64,000 nucleotides of DNA. Source: Symbiodinium natans (Eukaryota; Sar; Dinophyceae; Suessiales; Symbiodiniaceae). A program made the position numbers and the translations under genes. The stretch is taken from contig CAJNDS010000225.1 in assembly GCA_905221605.1 (NCBI GenBank), positions 821,001 through 885,000 on the forward strand, read 5' to 3'. Numbering within the stretch: position 1 is the stretch's first letter; each line of letters opens with the position of its first letter. Of the stretch, positions 56,105 through 64,000 are shown one piece after another. The notes beneath the pieces are model-generated. The model was not told the origin of the DNA. It saw only the letters and a program-made list of their open reading frames with translations, and searched no databases.

Positions 56105-59100
56105 GCCCCCCCGCCTTTCGTAGGGTTCAGGTAGGGTTTAGGGTTTAGGGTTTAGGGTTTAGGGTTTAGGGTTTAGGGTTTAGGGTTTAGGGTTTAGGGT
56201 TTAGGGTTCAGGGTTTAGGGTTTAGGGTTTAGGGTTTAGGGTATGAGGTTTGGGGTTTAGGGTTTGGGGTTTAGGGTTTTAGGAGTCTCGGGTTTGGGGT
56301 TTGGAGTTTAGGGGTTTAGGGTTTAGGATTTTAGGGTTAAGGGTTTAGGGTTTAGGAGTCTAGGAGTCTAGGCTTTAGGGTTCAGGAGTTTAGGGTTTGG
56401 GAGTTTAGGGGTTTAGGGGGTTTAAGGTTCAGGGTTTAGGGTTCGGTTGAGAGTGTAGGAGTTTGGGGGTTTATGGGTTTCCTTTTCGTGCAACCGTAAC
56501 CCCCAACACCACCCACGCCCCTCTCCCCCTTCCCTAAACCCTAGACCCCTTTTGCTGAGGAGTTGGATCGCCAGATCGAGGCCCGCGCTTCTGATCCCAA
56601 CCCCGCAACCTACCCTTCAAGGGTCGCTTACTACCCTTAAAGAGGGGGGTTTAGGGTTTAGGGTTTAGGGTTTAGGGTTTGGGGTTTCAGGTTTCAGGTT
56701 CAGGTTTATGATAGGGGTTTAGAGTTTAAGGTTCACGGTTTAGGGCCTTAAAGCGTGAAGCATACAGACCGCCTTTGTTTGGTGCTGGATATCGACTCTC
56801 AAAGCTTTAGAACTTCCCAAGCCAGAAACTAATGTCAAAATTGAATGATGTCGCATGGTGTATCTGAGAGCCCAATCTTTAACTAGGCACTAGCCCTTAT
56901 TTCCTACTACGATTCCTGGGCATAGGCTTGAATCTAGGCGCAGTCTTGGGCTTCCTTGCTGGAGGTTTTGGGGCAAGTTTGTTCCGGGCCGGAGACCCAG
57001 ATCAACCCTCAGATATGGGGTTTTAGTGTCTACATAGGGTCCGGGGTCGTCTATAGTGAGAGAGGTAGGCGTCTGAGCCCATAGGGGCCTACACCCTTCA
57101 ACTTGTAGACGCCCTCACCTCAGCACGCCAGGAAGAGGGTCCAAATTTGTGCTTCCCGACCTAAAGCTTAGGGTTTGTAGGGTTCACGACTCAGGGTTTC
57201 GGGCACCTCAAGCGCTCAACCCGCAACCACTGCCCCCCCCCCCCCCATCCGTGCCCCCCTCCCCCCCCTACCCCTCTCCCCCGTTTCCCCCGCTTTTATA
57301 TTCCCTTATGGACCTTACAAAATTATATAACTATGCTTTCATAACCCCCAAAACCCTATTCTAGAAATTCAGGCCCCTATATTAGGCGCTCACTCCGTAA
57401 ATCTCAGGCGCTCACTCCGTAAATCTCACAACTGCCAGGAGCAGCGGTCAAAGGAGCGGGCCCTCACCGAGCAAGAGGACGAGCACCGCAAGGCGCGAGA
57501 CCTGCAGTTTTGGGTTTCGGAGGGCTTTAGGGTTTAGGGTTTAGGGTTTAGGGTGTAGGGTTTAGGGTTTAGGGTTTAGGGTTTAGGGTGGTTGGGTTGT
57601 TGGGTTGTTGAGTTCGGGATCCGGATGTGGGGTTCACGGTTCAACGGGAACCACGTTTCAATGTGAACATGGATTTCCACGGGATGGAGGCTGAAGGCCC
57701 AGGGTGTAAGGTTTAGTTAGGACTTGGGCTGAAGTAAAGGTTTTCCGGTGTGTGCAACTTTTTTTGACATGCAGCAAAGAGCTTAGGGTTGAGGTTTCAG
57801 GGGCAGGGTGCCCTTGAGAAACTAAGCTGAAGTCCTCAGCAGGCTTCACAGACTCACAGCTTGGCGAATCCGCGCAAGAACTTGTACCCGATTGTGCCGT
57901 GACACCCTGCACAGGGGGTTGATACCCCGAACCCTAAATCCTGAACCATCTAAAATCTAAACCCGAAGCCTCAAACCCTAAGCCCTACCGGCCCCCTCAA
58001 CCCTAATGCCTAAGCCTATGAAGCCCAAACCCTGCCTGAGGATATGGGTGAGAATGCCATCCTGACCCCACAGCAGGACGCGCTGTGCACGGGGGGTCTA
58101 GACGGCCAGGGTTTAGGGTTGAAGCCTTTCGAAACCCTAGTAAGCCCTAAACCCTGAACCCTAAACCCTAAACTCCCTAAACCCTAAACCCTAAACCCTA
58201 AACCCTAAACCTTAAACCCTGAACCCTAAAACCCTACACCTCTAAGCCCTGAAGCTGATTGAAGCCCTACGCCCATGCCCAAATCGATAGGGATGCCGAC
58301 GAGGTGTTGCGTCGCGTTGAGCAAGTTTTTCAGGGCTTAGGGGTTTAGGGTTTGAGGGTTTAGGGGTTTTTGGTGGTTTGATTAAGGTTTAGGGGTTTAA
58401 GGTTTAGGGGTTCAGGACTGAAGTTTTGGAAGGCTTCGGATGTTTTGGTTCTCAACTTGCCAGGCTTCATTTCCGGCATGGTGAGGACCGTTGTGGCCCC
58501 AAAGTCCTCACACTCTGAACCCCCTAAACCCTAAACCCTAAACCCTAAACCCTAAACCCTAAACCCTAAACCCTAAACCCTAAACCCTAAACCCTAAACC
58601 CTAAACCCTAAACCCTTAACAGCCCTAGCGTTCAGGACCTTTTTCAGCCGTGGGGCTCGGCGCAAAGACGCCGAAATCCACATAACCAAGTCAAAGAAAC
58701 GGCGTGTCCCAAATATTAAAGCCTGAGCCCTAAACCCTGAACCTCGAACCCTAAAGCCCTGAACCCTAAACCCTGAACCCTAAACCCTGAACCCTAAACC
58801 CTAAACCCTGGAACCTTGAACCCTAAAGCCCCGAACCCTAAACCCTAAACCCTGAACCCTAAAGCCCCGAACCCCAAACCCTGGAACCTTGAGCCCTAAA
58901 GCCCCGAACCCTAAAGCCCTGATCGCGTTGCGTGGGGTGGCAGCGGGCAGAGCAGAGGAGAAAGCCGCCCTCCAGAGCCGAGACATCGCCCTACAGCAGG
59001 TCCTGCTGGGAAGGGTTTAGGGTTTAGGGTTTACGGTTTCGGGTTTAGGGTTTAGGCTTTAGGCTTTAGGCTTTGTGCTTGGTGTTTTCGGGCTTGGGGG

Positions 59101-61562
59101 CGGTGGGGGGGGGTGGGGGGGAGCTGGAGAGTTTAAAGAGTTGAGGGTTGGTACCTCCCAGCTTCTGGGGTTCAGAAAGAATTGTTCCACATCCCTGACC
59201 CTGCCCTAGATTAAACCAAACCTTTTGCCCAAAAACCCCTCACCGTGAAGTAGGACAGCCTACAGAGGCTCCCCTGGGGTTAAGGGGACCAAGTTTGCAG
59301 CCGAACGCTCTACTAAGTCCGAACAACCACTCCCAAACCCTAAAAAACCCTAGGCTCTAGACCCTAAACCAAAAATCCCCAAACCCTAAGAATCCCTAAG
59401 CCCTAAACCTAAATTCTCCAAACCCGAAAAATCCCTCAGCCCTAAGCCCTAAACCCGAAGAATCCCTAAGCCCTAAACCCTAAATTCCCCAAACCCGAAA
59501 TCCCCAAGCCCATCGAACCCTGAGGATGCTGTCGTGGACAAGACGGAGCAGCTCGTGAAGGCGGCTGTCCCTGATGTTTTTTCTTTTGTTCTTCTACGAC
59601 GTCTACTTGTTACTCAAATTTTCTAGGAGTTTTCAATATTATGAAAATTAGCAGTGTTGTCAAGAATGCCATTTTTATTTGCAAGGCCTGAAACTGTGAG
59701 GTCCGGGCCGGTCAGAGACTACGCCACCCCCTACAGTTGATGAAGCCAACCCTATTCAGGTTCAGGGTTTCTCCTTTTAGGATTTAGGGGTCTGGGGCTT
59801 CAGGGTTTTACAAGCAAGGTTCAGCAAGCCCAGTGAAACCTTGAAAGCCAAAGTCCGTCGAACCCTAGAGGCCCCGAATCCCAGCCTAACTTGAACAAGG
59901 GGCTGCGACCCCAGGTGGGAGAAGGTTTCCCGTAAAGTGGGGTCCCTAAACCCCTAAACTCTAAGACTGCCACAGCTGGTTCCTGTGCCTCCAGTTACCT
60001 TCGTTTTCCGCAGCATGCCATGGGGGTGGGGCTTAGAGTTTAGAGGTCGATCAGACTTGCATCAATCAAAGATTCCAAGAAGAGTGGTTTCTCTCGAGAA
60101 GATTTGAGGGTTTACTCTTTTGAGTGCAGGGTGTAGGTTTTGAGGGTGCTTGTGGAAGTTAAAAAGTAAGAAGAAGTGTTTGGTAGGGGTCCTTCCTGGA
60201 GAGAGAGAGAGAGAGGGAGTGTGCTTTTGAGCCCTAAACCCTAAACCCTGTGAATTCGGAGGAGAGGAAGGTCGGGGAAAAGCAGAGGAGGGTTAGGAGG
60301 AGGGCTTGCGAAGGGAGTCCCTTGACTGTAAGAATATCAGGGACTAGAACACCCCGAATCCCAAAGCCCTTTACACCCAGGCCTAAACCCTAAACCCTAA
60401 ACCCTAAACCCTAAACCCTAAACCCTAAACCCTAAACCCTAAACCCTAAACCCTAAACCCTAAACCCTAAACCCTAAACCCTAAAACTAAAAACCCTCAG
60501 GCCGCAACCCCAAAACCCCTCCACTTGGCCAGGAGAAGCTGGAGCTTCTCAAGGATCCTTCTCTGGCTTAGGGTTTAGGGTTTACGGATGTTGGGGTTCA
60601 TCGGGTTTAGGGTTTAGGGTTTAGAGTTTAGGGTTTAGGGTTTAGGGTTTAGGGTTGAGCGTTGAGGGATGTTCACGGCTTTTCTGGCCAAAAGTAGGGT
60701 TCAGGGCCTAGGGGTTAGGGCTTAGGGTTGATGGCTGAAAGACCATGGCACATGGGGTTTAGGGTTTAGGGTTTAGGGTTGAGGGTGTAGGAATTGTTCA
60801 GGGTTCTTCAGGCCGAACATAGGGTTTAGAGTTTAGGGTTCAAGGTTTGAGCGGGGCGCGTCTTGGTTCTGTTAACCGGCAAAGAATAGATGATCGTTTG
60901 AAATAGCACTAGGAGACCCCGAAAAGGGGCGTCATCTAGATCAACCGCCCCGCGAAAGTGTAGGGTTCGCGGGTGAACCTAAACCCTAAACCCTAAACCC
61001 TAAACCCTAAACCCTAAACCCTAAACCCACAAAGCGTTGGGGATGCAAGGTCAAGGGTTCAGGATCCGTGGTTTCGGTGTTGAGGGTCTCGGGCCCCCCA
61101 AACCCTAAGCCCTAAAAAGCCCTCAAAGCCCTCAAAGCTCTAAAAGCCCTAAAAGCCCTAAAAGCCCTAAAAGCCCTAAAAGCCCTAAAAGCCCTAAAAG
61201 CCCTAAGCCGTAGGCCCTAAGCCCAAAAAAGCCCAAAGCCCTAAGCCCAAAAAAACCCTTTGCCGGAAGCCCTAAGACCGAAGCCCTAAGACCGAAGCCC
61301 AGACACTCTGAAGGTCTGAAGGGGTTTTAAGCCCTCTTGGGTTTGTGGTTTGGGTCTTGTTGCGGGTGTCGGCTTGTCAGCCCTAACCCTAAACCCTAAA
61401 CCCTAAACCCTAAACCCTAAACCCTAAACCCTAAACCCTAAACCCTAAACCCTAAACCCTAAACCCTAAACCCTAAACCCTAAACCCTAAACCCTAAATC
61501 GTAAACCAAACTCTAGACCCTAAACCAGGAGCTTGACAAGATCCAGGTGGAGGAGAGCACAG
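56033..61562 (+). CDS. coiled-coil protein gene, microexons in telomere-like introns (partial)
   Basis: Exons with protein character and fitting borders: 56033-56104, 56560-56604, 57439-57492, 58041-~58100, 58291-~58320, 58464-~58480, 58958-58999, 59525-59560, 60533-60553 and 61529-61562. Most are phase 0-0 and so interchangeable. The joined peptides are rich in Glu, Lys, Gln and Ala with heptad-like spacing (KVAAQLQKKAELELKIK, ELDRQIEARASDPNP, EQRSKERALTEQEDEHRK, EKAALQSRDIALQQ, DAVVDKTEQLVK, EKLELLK, ELDKIQVEEST), a soluble coiled coil. Donors are mostly GC. Start and end were not found; the gene may run past 61.6 kb, and earlier islands from 52.8 kb may belong to it. No family assigned. 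Confidence 0.6.
56128..56300 (+). repeat. (TTTAGGG)n array
   Basis: Starts about 25 nt after the 56104 donor; nearly perfect for 120 bp, then degenerate to 56460. Confidence 0.95.
56560..56604 (+). CDS. coiled-coil gene exon
   Basis: ELDRQIEARASDPNP; GCTGAG|G acceptor, GC donor, phase 0-0. Confidence 0.6.
57439..57492 (+). CDS. coiled-coil gene exon
   Basis: EQRSKERALTEQEDEHRK; GCCAG|G acceptor, GC donor, phase 0-0. Confidence 0.6.
58041..58110 (+). CDS. coiled-coil gene exon (3' border uncertain)
   Basis: DMGENAILTPQQDALCTGGL then DGQ; GCCTGAG|G acceptor. Donor either GGG|GTCTAG or CAGG|GTTTAGGG. Confidence 0.5.
58291..58320 (+). CDS. coiled-coil gene exon
   Basis: DADEVLRRV(E), after GATAG|G; a GC donor is likely. 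Joins in phase to LHFRHG at 58464. Confidence 0.45.
   Translation, partial: GCRRGVASR
58524..58617 (-). repeat. (CCCTAAA)n array
   Basis: Thirteen perfect heptamers. Confidence 0.95.
58958..58999 (+). CDS. coiled-coil gene exon
   Basis: EKAALQSRDIALQQ; GCAGAG|G acceptor, CAG|GTCCTG donor, phase 0-0. Confidence 0.6.
59525..59560 (+). CDS. coiled-coil gene exon (36 nt)
   Basis: DAVVDKTEQLVK; CCTGAG|G acceptor, GC donor, phase 0-0. Confidence 0.6.
60388..60486 (-). repeat. (CCCTAAA)n array before the EKLELLK exon
   Basis: Fourteen perfect units ending about 45 nt before the acceptor. Confidence 0.95.
60533..60553 (+). CDS. coiled-coil gene exon (21 nt)
   Basis: EKLELLK, exactly one heptad; GGCCAG|G acceptor, GA donor, phase 0-0. 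Confidence 0.5.
61137..61207 (+). repeat. (CCCTAAAAG)n array
   Basis: Nine-base unit derived from the heptamer by an AG insertion, about seven copies. It shows local amplification of a telomere-repeat variant. Confidence 0.9.
61384..61500 (-). repeat. (CCCTAAA)n array
   Basis: Sixteen perfect units before the ELDKIQ exon. Confidence 0.95.
61529..61562 (+). CDS. coiled-coil gene exon
   Basis: ELDKIQVEEST(G) to an ACAG|GTGCGT donor, or ELDKIQ to an earlier GT at 61547. AACCAG|G acceptor lies within the end of a CCCTAAA-type array. Confidence 0.5.
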
Positions 61563-61671
61563 GTGCGTGTAAACCCTGAACCCTCTAAACCCTAAACCAC
61601 AAACCCTGAAGCCCTAGAACCCTCAGCCCTGAACCCCGAAGCCCTTATGCTATTATAATAGTAAATTTCTA

Positions 61672-62120
61672 CATATATACATATATACATATATACATAT
61701 ACACATATATACATATATACATATATACATATATACATATATACATATATACATATATACATATATACATATATACATATATACATATATACATATATAC
61801 ATATATACATATATACATATATACATATGAACATATATACATATATACATATATACATATAGACATATAGGCATATAGACATATGTACATATATACATAT
61901 GTACATATGTACATATGTACATATATACATGTATACATATTTACATATATACATATATACATATATACATATATACATATATACATATATACATATATAC
62001 ATATATACATATATACATATATACATATATACATATATACATATATACATATATACATATATACATATATACATATATACATATATACACAGAAATGTAT
62101 ATATATATATATATACACAT
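61672..62120. repeat. (ATATACAT)n microsatellite
   Basis: About 420 bp of the 8-bp unit, with a few variant units around 61828-61935 (GTACATAT, AGACATAT, TTACATAT), then a pure TA run at 62098-62114. Long Tyr/Ile/Cys frames over it are artefacts. Confidence 0.97.
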
Positions 62121-62549
62121 TTATGCGACGGTTTTTCGGCCTTGAGAGTTGATTTTCCCAGGAGCCTTGAGCCAAGGAACACGTCGCCGTAAACCCGCTA
62201 ACGCTAAACCCTTTTCCATGTTGCCATGGGCGGTGCCGAACAGATCTGTTTGGGATGTAGGTTTGGGCTCACCCCTACTGCTACTGTACCTGGAACCCTG
62301 AACCCCCAACCCCCAGCCCAAAACTATTGCGGACACCCCAGGTCTTCACTCCTTTTTAAACCCTAAACCCTATGAGTACTCCTCCGTCCCTTTTGGACTT
62401 TTGGGCACCCTAAATACAATGGCCCATATTACAATAGGTACTGTGCCCAAAAAGGACCAGATCTTCCCCCCGAAAACCCTGAGCCCTAAACCCTACGCCT
62501 GGAACCCTAAACCTTGAACCATGAACCTTGAATCCTAAAATCTCAACAC
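62121..62549. other. no supported gene
   Basis: Scattered degenerate CCCTGAACCC-type words and short single-copy DNA. No exon recognised. Confidence 0.4.
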
Positions 62550-62722
62550 GACCCTAAACCCTAAACCCTAAACCCTAAACCCTAAACCCTAAACCCTAAA
62601 CCCTAAACCCTAAACCCTAAACCCTAAACCCTAAACCCTAAACCCTAAACCCTAAACCCTAAACCCTAAACCCTAAACCCTAAACCCTAAACCCTAAACC
62701 CTAAACCCTAAACCCTAAACTA
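62550..62722 (-). repeat. longest perfect (CCCTAAA)n array
   Basis: About 24 consecutive units. Single-copy sequence and other repeats continue beyond it, so it is interstitial and not a chromosome end. Confidence 0.97.
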
Positions 62723-62819
62723 AGTGAGGGGTCGCTTCCGTCGAGCGACAGACCCCGAACGCTCGGCCGAGGGCCTTACAGCCCGAGCGCCCAAGCGAGA
62801 AGAGAAACGTTGTTGACGG

Positions 62820-63420
62820 GTTTTCGGGCCCCACTCCCGGGCCAAGGGCCCCCCGGGCCAAGGGCCCCCCCCCCCGGGCCAAGGGCCCCCGGGCCAAGGG
62901 CCCCAGGGCCCCCGGACCAAGCGCTTTCGGGCCCCCTTCATCAAGGGCCCCCGATTCAAGGGCCTGTGGGCCCAAACAAGGACCAACCTGCCCCGGGCCA
63001 AGGGCCCTTTGGAGGCCCTCTTTGGACCAAGGGCCGCCCCTGGACCAAGGGCCCCCGCGGGCCCTCTCGGCTCGATTCAAGAACCTCCCCCCACCCCGGC
63101 CAACAGCCTTTGCGGCCTTCTGACCAAGGGCCCCTGGGCCAAGCACCGGCCTTGCGGGCCAAGGGCCCTGCCGGGCCAAGGCCGGGCCCGGGCCAAGGGC
63201 CTTGCCAGGGCCCAAGAACCTTGCCGGGCTTGCTGGCGGCAAGGCCTTGGCCCGGCAAGGCCCTTAGCCGGCAAGGCCCTTGGCTCGGCAAGGCCCTTGT
63301 CACCCGGCAAGGCCCTTGGCCCGGCAAGGCTCTTGGCCTGGGGCCCTTGGCCCGGCAAGGTCTCGGACCGACCCAAGACTCGGCAGATGCCCAAACACCC
63401 CTGCCAAGGGCCCCCCCGAA
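62820..63420. repeat. GGGCCAAGGGCCC / GGCAAGGCCCTTGGCC repeat block
   Basis: Dozens of short palindromic units built from GGGCC, AAGGG and CCTTGGCC. The orientation switches near 63230 (from CCAAGGGCC to GGCAAGGCCC), making a large imperfect hairpin. All frames are partly open (Gly/Pro/Ala-rich peptides); no gene is claimed. Confidence 0.85.
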
Positions 63421-63643
63421 CCAGGGCTCGGCTAAGCCCCCAAGAGGCGCCAAGAGCCACCAAAAGGCTTCAAAAGCTTCAAAAGGCCCACTAAAAGAAG
63501 GGGGACCACAAGATTTGTCCGTGCCCACAATGAAAAATGCGATTTTTGAATATTAAAAACATTGTTTTTAGGCACCGCTGCCCGTAATGAAAAATGTTCT
63601 TTTTTAGTCTTGAAATCGATGGCTCCCCCTAAATCAGCAAGGA

Positions 63644-63945
63644 CCTCTACGGGCCCACGTGCCGAAGGCCCGAAAAGGACCGAGGCTACCCCGAACCCCA
63701 GCCTAAACCCTGACACCGCAAAACCCTACGACGGCCTTCAAGCAAATAAGGGCCTCTACGGGCCCTAACGTGCCGAAGGCCCGAAAAGGGCCGAGGCTAC
63801 CCCGAACCCCAGCTTAAACCCTAACACCGCAAAACCCTACGAAGGCCTTCAAGCAAATAAGGGCCCCTACGGGCCCTAACTTGCCGAAGGCCCGAAAAGG
63901 GCCGAGGCTACCCCGAACCCGAGCTTAAACCCTAGCGATTGAAAG
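63644..63945 (+). repeat. ~110-bp tandem repeat, three units
   Basis: Units start at 63644, 63753 and about 63864 with CCTCTACGGGCCC-type sequence and contain GAGGCTACCCCGAACCC and CTTCAAGCAAATAAGGG. A telomere-like TAAACCCT lies in each unit. Confidence 0.85.
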
Positions 63946-64000
63946 ACTCATTGGCGAAAAATTCATTAATCGGTTCCCTGACCTTTAAATGAATAAAGCC

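Larger units (their letters stand above)
24790..62720. repeat. domain of interstitial telomere-like repeats in introns
   Basis: Perfect and degenerate (CCCTAAA)n and (TTTAGGG)n arrays, with TTCAGGG, TTTCGGG, CCCGAAA and CCCCAAA variants, recur every few hundred bases in both orientations. They fill the gaps between microexons of several plus-strand genes rather than marking a chromosome end. The heptamer is the telomere type known from dinoflagellates and plants. The longest perfect runs are listed separately. Confidence 0.95.

Noticed and set aside
61592-62182. Long Tyr/Ile/Cys-rich ORFs
   Set aside because: Translation of the (ATATACAT)n microsatellite.
24790-62720. A chromosome end (telomere)
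   Set aside because: Arrays switch orientation many times, are short, and have genes on both sides; they are interstitial.
62715-63556. Gly/Pro/Ala-rich ORFs on both strands
   Set aside because: Produced by the GGGCCAAGGGCCC repeats; open in several frames at once.

Overview
The window looks like nuclear DNA of a core dinoflagellate, assembled as a repeat-rich contig. Evidence: (1) telomere-type heptamers TTTAGGG/CCCTAAA are scattered through more than half of it; (2) the recognisable genes are split into very small exons whose acceptors are almost all AG|G and whose donors are a mix of GC, GA and GT, a splice code known from dinoflagellates; (3) coding exons are GC-rich and lie in long introns; (4) there are no bacterial-style operons, ribosome binding sites or CRISPRs. 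I cannot name the genus. No tRNA, rRNA or spliced-leader gene was recognised.

Layout. 1-7.6 kb: a partial minus-strand exon at the left edge, then dispersed repeats, a duplicated ~1 kb segment carrying a small duplicated exon (2113-2172 and 7324-7386), and a composite repeat island (2.7-5.9 kb) with a (CTA)n tract and an AT-rich core. 7.6-11.7 kb: a plus-strand gene for a P-loop NTPase with superfamily-1-helicase-like motifs, in at least seven exons and with an apparent one-base frameshift at about 9724. 12-23.3 kb: its likely continuation, five copies of a 90-nt leucine-rich-repeat exon set in segmentally duplicated intron DNA; the copies differ almost only in the codons of the predicted LRR binding surface. 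23.4-24.2 kb: minus-strand exons of another gene. 24.8-42.6 kb: a plus-strand nucleotide-sugar transporter (UAA/SLC35B4-like) rebuilt here from 19 exons of 23-86 nt whose phases close perfectly; its introns are mostly telomere-like arrays, and one holds a ~4 kb satellite with a 248-bp higher-order period. 44.2-49 kb: an unrecognised split gene, with an intronless FkbM-type methyltransferase gene (44545-45567) apparently nested in its first intron. 49.5-52.4 kb: exon-like islands and the same satellite family in inverted orientation. 52.8-61.6 kb: microexons of at least one further gene, the last part encoding a charged coiled coil. 61.6-64 kb: an (ATATACAT)n tract, a long CCCTAAA array, a GGGCCAAGGGCCC block and a 110-bp tandem repeat.

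Two patterns stand out. First, the LRR exon cassettes are symmetrical (phase 1-1) and hypervariable only at surface positions. Second, many introns from 26 kb to 61.5 kb begin with the G-strand repeat (TTTAGGG) just after the donor and end with the C-strand repeat (CCCTAAA) just before the acceptor, so the two ends of one intron could pair. All exon models come from reading the sequence and from memory of protein families; none has been tested against transcripts.
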